A stretch of DNA of 64,000 nucleotides from Corallium rubrum (Eukaryota; Cnidaria; Anthozoa; Scleralcyonacea; Coralliidae), in the NCBI GenBank assembly GCA_964035015.1, contig CAXIUP010000126.1, positions 270,001 to 334,000 of the forward strand, in the 5' to 3' direction. This document shows, piece after piece, positions 21,085 through 34,125 of the stretch; within the stretch, counting starts at the first letter, position 1; each line of letters begins with the position of its first letter. The translations under genes were made by a program, and so were the position numbers. Under the pieces are notes generated by a model. It saw only the letters and a program-made list of their open reading frames with translations. It was not told the origin of the DNA and made no database searches.

Positions 21085-24000
21085 TCAACAAACATAAGCC
21101 AGAAGAAGCTTATATATCGTTGTGGCATTGTGTATTGTAATCCTTGATTGGTCTACATTCAAAGTTCTCTGTAGGATCTGTTCGGCAAGAGCAGCGAATT
21201 CCTTAGGGTAGAATGGCTTTTCTTGCTGCAGGTACTTGGTTGCTCCAACCGAACACGTTTCAACATCTAACATTTTTTTTTGATCTTGTCTGCCTGTAGA
21301 TTAAAAAATATATAGTATAGTCTTGTACTTTAAATTTATCTTTGATTGTAATAGACATTTATTACCACAATAAATATATGCTTTGACATTTTGAACATGT
21401 AACGAATTCGTGTGACATTTACAAACAAAAACAAAACCTTACCATATAAATTAGGAAGGTTGTACATATCATTGGGAACTCCATGAGGTCCTTCGGAAAA
21501 CCTTGAAGGTCGTATGTGGTGCTCATTCCACCATTGTTGAAACGATTCAAGTTCTTTTCTCAGTAAGGGAAGGAAAACATATGCTAAAGCATGTCTAAAG
21601 TAAATCAAGACATATATGATCCAATGTTGTCTTAAAACAATAATTCTACATCATTTCACTGGTGATGACAGTATATATCGATGAGGATATCAAATATACA
21701 TATATTCAGTTGTCAGAAAAATATGTATTTTGAACATACCTATGTCCATCATTTCCTTCGTCAAATTTTCCTTCTTCAGACAAAATCTTTAATTAGAGAA
21801 TAACAAAACATGTAAATAAAAGATTACCGCCAAATAACTTATATTTTATTTGTTATTCATGTTTTCTTACGTGCAAATGTCTTATCCACCGGCCCGTTGT
21901 CTGTCTTACTAGGTGCGACCAAAGGTACTCGGACCTCTACATACAACAATAGGATATTATACGATACAAAAAAAGGAAATACTAAAAATATTTCTTAAAA
22001 CAAACACAGTAAAAATAATGCAACGACAAAGCAGTATTTAGAATAAAAACACGTGATAACATACAAGATTTTGGGTTGACTTTACATATCGATGACTGTT
22101 AGGTCCGCTCCATTCATCGTCGTGGTCGTGTCTTAAAAGCATCTGCATTGTCGCGATGTAACAATTCTCTGTCCCCATGTCAGAAATAGTCATGGTTGGA
22201 ACACCTAAAAGTTATTTATCAAAATGGTATTACTAATAGTTTATTACATGCAATCAGATTGCAAGAATCCAATATATGACCCATGCAAACTGTTATTTTT
22301 CAACAATTCGAGCAGTGTTGAATGTTTCTAACATATAATAAAATTAACTTTTTAAAGGTTGTCTTTCCAATAAATGGAATGAAACCACATAAAAAAACCC
22401 AGTTGCAATAAACAACGTTCTCTAATACATCCTGCCATGTAATGATTAATTCCAAAGTCAATAAACAGTTTTACCTACCATCTAGATTTACGATTGCATC
22501 AAGATAAAAAGCTAATACAGATCTAGGATTACTGTTAGACGTTGTTAGTTTAAGCCATAGCATCTTTCTTGAAAACCTAAATAGCGTAAAATACTAAGCA
22601 TAAAATTCATGATAGTGAAATAGGACTCACTTTGGGACTCGATACAAGTTTAAAAGCCAAAAAATTGTAATAACGCATGTACACTAACCCGTCAACACAT
22701 GCATGGATATCAAAACCAGACTTGTGAAGTTTGTCATAACCATCCATATGCCAAGCAAAATTCGGTCCCTGACAAATGCAATAGAGTTTTATATATACAA
22801 ACGAAATATCGCATAAGCTTTACAAACACACACGCACACATACACACAGACAAATATTTAATTTTTCCTATCATTATTAGCAAATATGCAAATTCTACCT
22901 GTGCTCCCAATTCCCAAATATGCCATAACTAAGCAAAAAATTAACTTATAGTACTGTTTAATAAACGAGCAGCGCCGAGTGTTTTTATATCTGACAAAAC
23001 ACGAACTGCGAGTTTCTTGAACGGCTTCAAAAACGAACCACTAACATGGTAAGTTCATTGGCGTAGTAAGTTTGAAAAATAACCTTGTCTAAGACAAGAA
23101 AATCAAAGCTAAAGTTTATGTAAATCAGGAGGTATCTTTATAAAGACACTGATTAAACTTTAATTTCTTTTGAATTTCCCTCATGAATTATTAATGATTT
23201 TTGAATTATTATTGTCTTATTACACATTTAGCATATACAAGTATGAGCTTATAAAGTTAATTTTTAATTAAACACCTTTGAACGATAAGGATGTCGTTTA
23301 AATCGTCTTCTCTTTTTGACATCTCTGACGTTAGGAGCTAAGACTGCCCACATCATCATAACAGTGTCTCTGTATGTAAAATATGAGCATTTTATTAATT
23401 AATTCCCAGTCAATTTAAGAAATAAATGGTTCATGGTTTAGCGTGCTCCATTGTGTTATGGATGCACGCGGGAATTTGGGAGAGCACGAACAAATCGTAA
23501 GAGTTGGTCGAGGCGTAGCCAAGTGCATCCATAACTCGATGGAGCACACTAAACCATGAGCCATTTCTTTTATAACATAGCATTAAATCCTTTCACAAGC
23601 TGGCGAATCGTTTTGGTTGTTGTGTTTTTCTACTTTCGTAGCCAAGTCTTTTTTGTTCAATAAAATCCAACCAAAAGGACAGTTTAAACTCGGTTATCCA
23701 GACCCAGTTTAAGTCTTCTGGGTCATTGTTCTTTATTACTCAATAAAATTAAATGACTCGGTATTTTGATTATATAAAAGGCCATATACAGTCAATTTAA
23801 AACTCAGTTTTGTTTTGAATTTTCCCCCGCGCTTTTTTACCGTGCTCCATCGAGTTATGGAGCACGCACAACAGCCTATCAAAAACGTTGCTATATGAAA
23901 GCTATGTTATAATATTATTTGGCTACTGGAAAAAACATTTGCAAATACATTCAGGACAGGATAAACGCAGAGAATTAGCATGTATGTACATTATATATGT

Positions 24001-27000
24001 TATTACCAATTGACGTCAGTCTTGACTTCAGTCCGTATAGATCAGGGCTGCTCAAATGTTTTTTCTCGAGGAGCAGACAAGAAAGGAGATTATTTAGGGC
24101 CAGAACAAGGAAGCATATATATGCAGCCTTTATTACTTGTAACCTCATCATCATGTCAAATATTATAAAAGTAATAAAGATACATAAAGAATAAAACATA
24201 ATCCGAAAATCGTCATCTTGAGACTTGATATTCAAGTTAAAAACAAGATAAGACAAAATGAGAGGTAATATTTCGACTCTATTTCAAAGTCATTATCAAA
24301 CCAATAATTTACAAGCTTACTGAGTCTTATATATATATACAATAATCACAAGGATGATGTCACCGCTTAGTAACTGGAAATGTCACCAAGTTGACAAAAC
24401 ACGTTAGACTGACATGTCAGCTGAATTGTTTCAAGTAAATGTAGATAAAAAAAATAAAAGTTGACAGTGGTGAAAGGATATATACATATTAAAGTTCTAA
24501 AAATAAAGCTAAGGAAATAGAGACAGTTCTTTGCTGGCCTTTAGGCCATTGTTCAGTTCAGGCTTTCTAAATTTGATTAGAAGAGCTTCTAAAAGAAGTA
24601 ATTGATTTGTATTACCAAATTTACAGGAGTGAATTATTTTAAAGTTATTAAATATTTGGTTCGATATACTAGGTCCAAGAAGAGGGAAATCAGAGGTGTT
24701 ATTAAGGTTGTCATAAAGAATGTTGAGGTTGGCAAGGTGTTGAGCAAGAGGACAGTCAATTAGGTGCTGTGCTACAGCGCTAGTGTTGTTAGAGTGTTCA
24801 GAAAGGCGAGTTTGAAGGCAGCGTTCAGTTTTTCCAATGTATTTGTGAAACTATCTTAAATCGAATGAAAATATCTTAAATCTCTCTGGACACGAACTTT
24901 CCACAGAACAAATTGACATCCTGAAACTTGGACTACGCCATGGCTTAGCGACACGACCGAACGACTTAGAAATGATGTGCGTTGCCGAAGACGTTTGGGA
25001 CCAGTTGGATCGACTCGACCAATTCAAGAATGGTAATTTCGTTAAAGATAAGGTCAAGAACTCTTTACGTTCGTTTACTTATAATTATATTGATTTAGAT
25101 TTGAAACAGTTTTTTGTCGACCGTAAGCGAATTAATATTCTTAGGAATCTAAGTGTCAATTTCGCCATTCTTAAACCTGACAAGGGTAATGGCATAGTTA
25201 TTTTAAAACGGTCAGATTATATTAATTCAGTTAGCTCTCTCTTTGATAATCCTGATAAGTTTAAGAAGGTGTTCTCTGATCCAACTTTTACAAGACTTAA
25301 CTCTTTACAGACATATCTTTCTACTCTTTTCAAACGTGGCGAAATTTCCGACAGCGAATTTAGATTTTTACGGCCAAAAGCCGCACATTTCGGACGAGCA
25401 CATGGACTCCCAAAAATTCACAAAACTTTCGATCACATTCCTAAATTTCGGCTGATTATTGACACGACAAACACTCCTCATTATAATGTCGGCAAATTTC
25501 TTTCCAATTTATTAAACCCTTTGACTCTGAATGATTATACACTTCGTGACACATTTCAGGCAGTTGATGCCATTAAAGCTGTCCCTACACAACTTTTCTC
25601 TGAAGGTTACCGCTATGTTTCGTTTGATGTTGTGTCTCTTTTTACCAACGTTCCTTTAAAGAAAACAGTCGACATTATTTTAAATCGTATTTTCGTTGAT
25701 AACCAAGTTCAAACCACTCTTACTAAGCGCACCTTAAAAAAACTGATTTTAGATTCTTGTACCAAAACCACTTTTTCTTTTAATAATCAATTATATGAAC
25801 AAGTAGATGGTGTTTCTATGGGTTCGTCGTTAGGTCCGGTTCTTGCAAATATAATACTTACTGAATTTGAAAATATTATTGTTTCGGAATTAATCCAATC
25901 AGGCATAATAAAATTTTACCGACGCTATGTTGACGACACTTTGGCACTTATCAAGCCAAGTGATATTCCTTTTGTGCTATCTAAATTTAACAGCTTTGAT
26001 AAAAACCTTAAATTCACGGTGGATACCTTTCCCGATGATGATGTCCATTTCCTAGATTTAAAAATTTCCAACGATGGCATTGATGTTTATCGAAAAAACA
26101 CTCATACCGGACAATACACACATTTTCCAGTTTCGAACCTTTCTCCCGCAAAACTACTTGGATTAATTCTTTGTTTTACCGTGATTTTAAAATCTGTAGT
26201 AGTTCTTTGTTACTCAACCGTCAAATCGACTCCCTTAAACATTTTATGTCTTGGAATGGTTTTCCGGCCAAAATTAGAAATTTCCTTATCTCTAAACTCA
26301 AAGCTAAGCATTTCGCCAATTCAACCACCACTACCAAAACGTTTGATGACGCTTCTCCCAAAATTTGGTTAAGACTACCTTATCTTGGTAGACAAGGTGA
26401 ATTTCTTGTACGTAACCTAATTAAAAAACTTCGGCGCAACCTAAAAGTTGATGTCAATTTTGCTGTAATTTACCAAAGCAAAAAAATTGCCTTCTTCACT
26501 TCAAATAAAGATAAGATACCGGACCTTTCTAAAAACAATGTAATTTACGAGATTTCTTGTCCCGGTTGCAACCACAAATACATTGGAAAAACTGAACGCT
26601 GCCTTCAAACTCGCCTTTCTGAACACTCTAACAACACTAGCGCTGTAGCACAGCACCTAATTGACTGTCCTCTTGCTCAACACCTTGCCAACCTCAACAT
26701 TCTTTATGACAACCTTAATAACACCTCTGATTTCCCTCTTCTTGGACCTAGTATATCGAACCAAATATTTAATAACTTTAAAATAATTCACTCCTGTAAA
26801 TTTGGTAATACAAATCAATTACTTCTTTTAGAAGCTCTTCTAATCAAATTTAGAAAGCCTGAACTGAACAATGGCCTAAAGGCCAGCAAAGAACTGTCTC
26901 TATTTCCTTAGCTTTATTTTTAGAACTTTAATATGTATATATCCTTTCACCACTGTCAACTTTTATTTTTTTTATCTACATTTACTTGAAACAATTCAGC

Positions 27001-28682
27001 TGACATGTCAGTCTAACGTGTTTTGTCAACTTGGTGACATTTCCAGTTACTAAGCGGTGACATCATCCTTGTGATTATTGTATATATATATAGGACTCAG
27101 TAAGCTTGTAAATTATTGGTTTGATAATGACTTTGAAATAGAGTAGAAATATTACCTCTCATTTTGTCTTATCTTGTTTTTAACTTGAATATCAAGTCTC
27201 AAGATGACGATTTTCGGATTATGTTTTATTCTTTATTTTTTAAAATTGTCGGCTGGTTATGGTTTGTAATAAAGATACGTACGAACGATAATGTATCATT
27301 GTATTACTTATTTTTTAATATAAAAAAGGACTGCATAAAGGTCTTGGGCAATATGAGGCGTTTTCAATGGCTGGACACAGAGCAGCTCTGGTCTAAACTA
27401 AGCGCTACATTTTCTCAGTATATTAACTGACTATGTTTCATAAATAACTTTTTTGTGTGTGTATATTTTTAAATCAGTTCTGCCGATTTTAGGCTTTTTT
27501 GAATGGGTTTAACCTGCGGGATCCGTATTCTAGAATTCCAAACAGTTTGTTAGCCAATCAAAAAGCAGAATATGAAAGCTTAAAAACCAAAAGAAAAAAA
27601 TCAGTCGTTTTAATTATTATCAAATGTCAAACTCGTTGTCTTGGAAACGATATATATTATATCGATCATTCCTAAGACATTGAGTTTGACATTTGATAAT
27701 AATTAATAATAAGATTATCTTTTTATTAAAATTATATTTATTGGAATGAATTAACAAAGTAAAAAATCACCGTTTCACAATCAGTCCGTATTTATCCCGA
27801 AGAAGCTTCCAGATTGAGCGATATCCTTTAAGAATTGATGACGACTTTAACTCATACTACAATGTAAAATACACATACGTTTAATATAAATTATTAAATT
27901 CCAAATATTTATTGCTAGGTACGAAATTTTTGTAGTTTACAATGTGACGTCAATGCTCTGACGCGCTGGCCAGTGGTTTCGGCAGACAACACATTCCTTG
28001 GCATTAATTCTCAGTATCGTTCTAAACTTTACCTAATAATTGTTTATTCAGTGTCATTTTATTTATTGTTATTTAGTTCGGATGTATTATAACTGAAAAC
28101 ACACACAAACAAAACAAGAGCGAGTAAGTTTTCCGAGTAAATAAAATTGTACAAAACACTGTTTACCATTATTAAATTAATTTAAACAATGTATTTATAT
28201 AAAATTTATTTTTAATACTTGACCACCAAAGTTATATATATTATATATTTAAAATAAATTTTGTTTACCTCTAAAATGGTCTGCAATAAATTCAGTGGAG
28301 GGTCATCTGTTCTTCGTTTTAATCCAAGTTCTTTTAATCTTTTTTTTTAACCAATGAATACTTCACGCTAGTGAATAACAGTAACTGACTTTTATTATAT
28401 TGATAAATACTGATTTCCGTTAATAACTTTTATGTTACTAATTGTACTAATAATATAAAAAACAATCCATATATTACAATATTAAAATGAAAATGAACAG
28501 GGAGTGATAATGAATAAAACACACTTATTTGTGTATGCAAACATTTTATGCAAATGAGCAAATCTTTAATATTTACAAATTAAAACAGTCAATTTATAAC
28601 AACAATTTATAACTTGACAGTTCTATTGTCTATGAAATAGAGCGATCATTCTTATAAGGATCAATAAACATGCTTAGTATTA

Positions 28683-28737
<55 letters not shown>

Positions 28738-29255
28738 CACTTCTTTACAGGTTCCTATCTTTGCAAAGCTGTTAAAAACTGATACAAATTTTTACAAATT
28801 TAATGACGCTAACCTTCGAATAATTCCAAGTTCTTCCTTTAAGTACGCAGTAATTATGGCGTAAGGCTTCCATTCCCACCAGTATTTCTTAATACAGTCT
28901 GAAACAGTTTCCAACCGAACATTGTTCAGTAATATAAAGATAAACTTAATTCATTAATGGAAAACATATTACATTATAATCTAAACATACCATTGATTTC
29001 TTTATTTTGGTCCATATATACGGGAAAGCTTACAGCAATACAGGGAACTTTTACTTGGGTACTTTCTGACTGTATAATTAGGTTAACACCCTTGAGTGCC
29101 AATGATTGTTAACACACATCAGACGTACTTCAGTATCTTCTGAAATAATAAAAATACACTTACTGGTGCGTCTGTACTTACCTTTTTAGCCTTTATCAGT
29201 TCTAAAGTAGCGGCTCTGTTTTCTTTTATATAGCTTGTAATAAAATTATTTGAAG
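21085..29255 (-). CDS. Intron-rich DDE integrase-core domain protein
   Basis: Predicted exons, 5' to 3' on the minus strand: 29255-29182, 29069-28991, 28898-28814, 28338-28269, 27856-27771, 23369-23276, 22769-22689, 22576-22479, 22204-22065, 21936-21871, 21786-21740, 21594-21443, 21293-21085. Phases agree except at the frameshift noted below. The protein has an N-terminal helical region with KELGLKRR and ILKGYRSIWKLLRDKYGLIV, a basic RRRRFKRHPYRSK stretch, then an RNase H-fold integrase core: first D in FAWHMDG, second D in ISDMGTENCYIA, E in RSEYLWSHL, then WWNEHHIRPSRFSEGPHG, typical of the invertebrate/fish integrase-core family. An AATAAA lies just downstream of the stop (21062-21075). 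Exon 22769-22689 has one extra G (GGG at 22739-22742 region), breaking the frame after HMDG. No retroelement gag or RT accompanies it, so it looks like a host-resident or domesticated gene (inference). The start codon was not located. Confidence 0.82.
23425..23565. mobile_element. Foldback MITE
   Basis: AAATGGTTCATGGTTTAGCG and GTGCTCCATTGTGTTATGGA are mirrored by TCCATAACTCGATGGAGCAC and ACTAAACCATGAGCCATTT. A related end (GTGCTCCATCGAGTTATGGA) recurs near 23842-23866. Lies in an intron of the integrase-core gene. Confidence 0.78.
24184..27236 (+). mobile_element. Penelope-like element 3 with 664-base inverted arms
   Basis: The plus-strand body carries RT and GIY-YIG coding (24845-26911) and a 3' tail. 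The last 664 bases (26573-27236) are repeated in inverse orientation at 24184-24847, immediately upstream of the 5'-truncated body. This is a full copy joined to an inverted partial copy, a known PLE integration pattern. The junction at 24847/24848 falls inside the GIY-YIG coding of the inverted piece. The insertion occupies the intron between the integrase-core exons 27856-27771 and 23369-23276. Confidence 0.9.
24848..26910 (+). pseudogene. PLE 3 reverse transcriptase plus GIY-YIG endonuclease, one frameshift
   Basis: Reading is open from the junction at 24848, so the N-terminus is truncated; the first ATG is only at 24972. RT motifs: ILKPDKGNGIVIL, GLPKIHKT, SFDVVSLFTNVPL, VDGVSMGSSLGPVLANI and the catalytic RYVDDTL. 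Near 26128 the reading shifts by one base into the frame that continues to 26911. That part holds the endonuclease: NNVIYEISCPGC, KYIGKTERCLQTRLSEH (GIY-YIG with its Arg and His), then LLLLEALLIKFRKPELNNG. The split position lies between RT and nuclease. Without the indel it would be a near-complete canonical PLE protein. Confidence 0.85.
27613..27712. repeat. Foldback element
   Basis: TTATTATCAAATGTCAAACTC and the inverse GAGTTTGACATTTGATAATAA enclose a short loop near ATATATTATAT. Lies in an integrase-core gene intron. Confidence 0.75.
28683..28735 (+). repeat. (CA)n microsatellite
   Basis: About 25 CA units in an intron of the integrase-core gene. Confidence 0.95.
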
Positions 29256-29704
29256 CTGGGATGATTTTGATTTGTGCGTATTAGAATATAATCAGGATTA
29301 ATATTGTTATTAATCCTCTTGATACCTAATAAATCCACTTGACAAAATTGATTGACGCTAAGCATTCAAAAATTTTCGCATATCTCAACCGTATATTTAT
29401 TACATTTACCAGGTATTTTCAAACGCCAGTCGCATGCACAATCCATTATTAAAAGCTAGTAATTATCAAACGTGTCTCAGTACGCCCTGAAAAGATAGAA
29501 ATCAGAGCACTGTATTGTAAGCAGGCTTAAAGTTTTGAGTTAATTAAATTAAATTACGACTTTTGACTTGGCATGCTTCCCAATTACCACTTTTTAAAAC
29601 CGCTTTTTACAAACCACTTTTGCAAAACCAGTTTTTAAAACCATTTTCGGTAAACACTTTTTGAAAACCAGTTTTGATACACCTCTCGGCTTCCGTACAA
29701 ACCA
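29256..29704. other. Non-coding sequence before the 21-base array
   Basis: Ordinary AT-rich DNA. At about 29590-29665 there are several AAACCACTTTT/AAACCAGTTTT words. No gene seen; further upstream exons of the integrase-core gene may lie here or beyond the array. Confidence 0.4.
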
Positions 29705-32700
29705 CAAAATAAAAAGCTGAAACGTCAAAATAAAAATCAAAAGTTGAAACGTTAAAATAAAAAGTTGAAACGACAAAATAAAAAGTTGAAACGCAAAAAT
29801 AAAAAGTTGAAACGACAAAATAAAAAGTTCAAACCACAAAATAAAAAGTTGAAACACAAAAATAAAAAGTTGAAACTTAAAAATAAAAAGTTGAAACGCC
29901 AAAATAAAATGTTGAAATGCAAAAATAAAAAGTTGAAATGCAAAAGTAAAAAGTTGAAACGACAAAATAAAAAGTTGAAACGTCAAAATAAACTTAAAAG
30001 TTGATACGTCAAAATAAAAAGTTGAAACGCCAAAATTAAATGTCGAAACGCAAAAATAAAAAGTTGAAATGCAAAAATAAAAAGTTGAAACGACAAAATA
30101 AAAATGAAAAGTTGAAACGTCAAAATAAAATGTTGAAACGCAAAAATAAAAAGCTGAAACAACAAAATAAAAAGTTGAAACGACAAAATAAAAAGTTGAA
30201 ACGCAAAAATAAAAATTTAAAAGTTAAAAATAAAAAATTGAAACGTCAAAATAAAAATGAAAAGTTGAAACGTCAAAATAAAAAGTTGAAACGCAAAAAT
30301 GAAAAGTTGAAACGACAAAATGAAAAGTTGAAAAGTCAAAATAAAAAGTTGAAACGTCAAAATAAAAATGAAAAGTTGAAACGTCAAAATAAAATGTTGA
30401 AACGCCAAAATAAAAAGTTGAAACAACAAAATAAAAAGTTGAAACGCCAAAATAAAAAGTTGAAACGCAAAAATAAAAAGTTGAAACAACAAAATAAAAA
30501 GTTGAAACGCCAAAATAAAATGTTGAAACGCAAATATAAAAAGTTGAAACGTCAAAATAAAAATCAAAAGTTGAAATGTTAAAATAAAAAGTTGAAACGA
30601 CAAAATAAAAAGTTGAAACGCAAAAATAAAAAGTTGAAACGACAAAATAAAAAGTTCAAACCACAAAATAAAAAGTTGAAACACAAAAATAAAAAGTTGA
30701 AACTTAAAAATAAAAAGTTGAAACGCCAAAATAAAATGTTGAAACGCAAAAATAAAAAGTTGAAATGCAAAAATAAAAAGTTGAAACGACAAAATAAAAA
30801 GTTGAAACGTCAAAATAAAACTTAAAAGTTGATACGTCAAAATAAAAAGTTGAAACGCCAAAATTAAATGTCGAAACGCAAAAATAAAAAGTTGAAATGC
30901 AAAAATAAAAAGTTGAAACGACAAAATAAAAAGTTGAAACGTCAAAATAAAAAGTTGAAACGTCAAAATAAAAATGAAAAGTTGAAACGTCAAAATAAAA
31001 TGTTGAAACGCAAAAATAAAAAGCTGAAACAACAAAATAAAAAGTTGAAACGACAAAATAAAAAGTTGAAACGCAAAAATAAAAATTTAAAAGTTAAAAA
31101 TAAAAAATTGAAACGTCAAAATAAAAATGAAAAGTTGAAACGTCAAAATAAAAAGTTGAAACGCAAAAATGAAAAGTTGAAACGACAAAATGAAAAGTTG
31201 AAAAGTCAAAATAAAAAGTTGAAACGTCAAAATAAAAATGAAAAGTTGAAACGTCAAAATAAAATGTTGAAACGCCAAAATAAAAAGTTGAAACAACAAA
31301 ATAAAAAGTTGAAACGCCAAAATAAAATGTTGAAACGCAAAAATAAAAAGTTGAAACGTCAAAATAAAAAGTTGAAACGCCAAAATAAAATGTTGAAACG
31401 CAAAAATAAAAAGTTGAAACGTCAAAATAAAAATCAAAAGTTGAAATGTTAAAATAAAAAGTTGAAACGACAAAATAAAAAGTTGAAACGCAAAAATAAA
31501 AAGTTGAAACTTAAAAATAAAAAGTTGAAACGCCAAAATAAAATGTTGAAACGCAAAAATAAAAAGCTGAAATGCAAAAATAAAAAGTTGAAACGACAAA
31601 ATAAAAAGTTGAAACGTCAAAATAAAACTTAAAAGTTGATACGTCAAAATAAAAAGTTGAAACGCCAAAATTAAATGTCGAAACGCAAAAATAAAAAGTT
31701 GAAATGCAAAAATAAAAAGTTGAAACGACAAAATAAAAAGTTGAAACGTCAAAATAAAAAGTTGAAACGTCAAAATAAAAATGAAAAGTTGAAACGTCAA
31801 AATAAAATGTTGAAACGCAAAAATAAAAAGCTGAAACAACAAAATAAAAAGTTGAAACGACAAAATAAAAAGTTGAAACGCAAAAATAAAAATTTAAAAG
31901 TTAAAAATAAAAAATTGAAACGTCAAAATAAAAATGAAAAGTTGAAACGTCAAAATAAAAAGTTGAAACGCAAAAATGAAAAGTTGAAACGACAAAATGA
32001 AAAGTTGAAAAGTCAAAATAAAAAGTTGAAACGTCAAAATAAAAATGAAAAGTTGAAACGTCAAAATAAAATGTTGAAACGCCAAAATAAAAAGTTGAAA
32101 CAACAAAATAAAAAGTTGAAACGCCAAAATAAAATGTTGAAACGCAAAAATAAAAAGTTGAAACGTCAAAATAAAAAGTTGAAACGCCAAAATAAAATGT
32201 TGAAACGCAAAAATAAAAAGTTGAAACGTCAAAATAAAAATCAAAAGTTGAAATGTTAAAATAAAAAGTTGAAACGACAAAATAAAAAGTTGAAACGCAA
32301 AAATAAAAAGTTGAAACGACAAAATAAAAAGTTCAAACCACAAAATAAAAAGTTGAAACACAAAAATAAAAAGTTGAAACTTAAAAATAAAAAGTTGAAA
32401 CGCCAAAATAAAATGTTGAAACGCAAAAATAAAAAGTTGAAATGCAAAAATAAAAAGTTGAAACGACAAAATAAAAAGTTGAAACGTCAAAATAAAACTT
32501 AAAAGTTGATACGTCAAAATAAAAAGTTGAAACGCCAAAATTAAATGTCGAAACGCAAAAATAAAAAGTTGAAATGCAAAAATAAAAAGTTGAAACGACA
32601 AAATAAAAAGTTGAAACGTCAAAATAAAAAGTTGAAACGTCAAAATAAAAATGAAAAGTTGAAACGTCAAAATAAAATGTTGAAACGCAAAAATAAAAAG

Positions 32701-34125
32701 CTGAAACAACAAAATAAAAAGTTGAAACGACAAAATAAAAAGTTGAAACGCAAAAATAAAAAGTTAAAAGTTAAAAATAAAAAATTGAAACGTCAAAATA
32801 AAAATGAAAAGTTGAAACGTCAAAATAAAAAGTTGAAACGCAAAAATGAAAAGTTGAAACGACAAAATGAAAAGTTGAAAAGTCAAAATAAAAAGTTGAA
32901 ACGTCAAAATAAAAATGAAAAGTTGAAACGTCAAAATAAAATGTTGAAACGCCAAAATAAAAAGTTGAAACAACAAAATAAAAAGTTGAAACGCCAAAAT
33001 AAAATGTTGAAACGCAAAAATAAAAAGTTGAAACGTCAAAATAAAAAGTTGAAACGCCAAAATAAAATGTTGAAACGCAAAAATAAAAAGTTGAAACGTC
33101 AAAATAAAAATCAAAAGTTGAAATGTTAAAATAAAAAGTTGAAACGACAAAATAAAAAGTTGAAACGCAAAAATAAAAAGTTGAAACGACAAAATAAAAA
33201 GTTCAAACCACAAAATAAAAAGTTGAAACACAAAAATAAAAAGTTGAAACTTAAAAATAAAAAGTTGAAACGCCAAAATAAAATGTTGAAACGCAAAAAT
33301 AAAAAGTTGAAATGCAAAAATAAAAAGTTGAAACGACAAAATAAAAAGTTGAAACGTCAAAATAAAACTTAAAAGTTGATACGTCAAAATAAAAAGTTGA
33401 AACGCCAAAATTAAATGTCGAAACGCAAAAATAAAAAGTTGAAATGCAAAAATAAAAAGTTGAAACGACAAAATAAAAAGTTGAAACGTCAAAATAAAAA
33501 GTTGAAACGTCAAAATAAAAATGAAAAGTTGAAACGTCAAAATAAAATGTTGAAACGCAAAAATAAAAAGCTGAAACAACAAAATAAAAAGTTGAAACGA
33601 CAAAATAAAAAGTTGAAACGCAAAAATAAAAATTTAAAAGTTAAAAATAAAAAATTGAAACGTCAAAATAAAAATGAAAAGTTGAAACGTCAAAATAAAA
33701 AGTTGAAACGCAAAAATGAAAAGTTGAAACGACAAAATGAAAAGTTGAAAAGTCAAAATAAAAAGTTGAAACGTCAAAATAAAAATGAAAAGTTGAAACG
33801 TCAAAATAAAATGTTGAAACGCCAAAATAAAAAGTTGAAACAACAAAATAAAAAGTTGAAACGCCAAAATAAAATGTTGAAACGCAAAAATAAAAAGTTG
33901 AAACGCCAAAATAAAAAGTTGAAACGCAAAAATAAAAAGTTGAAACGACAAAATAAAAAGTTGAAACGACAAAATAAAAAGTTGAAATGACAAAATAAAA
34001 GGTTGAAACGACAAAATAAAAAGTTGAAACGTCAAAACAAAAATGAAAAGTTGAAACGTCAAAATAAAAAGTTGAAACGACAAAATAAAAAGTTGAAACG
34101 ACAAAATAAAAAGGTAAAACAAAAA
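29705..34125. repeat. Nested tandem array: 21-base unit in an ~807-870-base higher-order repeat
   Basis: The basic unit is AATAAAAAGTTGAAACGNCA (21 bases, with C/G/A/T variants at the N and occasional AAAATGAAAAG inserts). Marker variants recur as a block: the word AAATTAAATGTCGAAACGCA occurs near 30034, 30862, 31669, 32539 and 33409, spacings of 828, 807, 870 and 870 bases. The third spacing lacks a 63-base (three-unit) segment. Since 21 is divisible by 3, both strands have long frames (KLKRQNK heptads forward; FQLFI-type reverse). They are broken at fixed places in each block (TGTTAA, ACTTAA) and are not considered genes. Confidence 0.95.
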
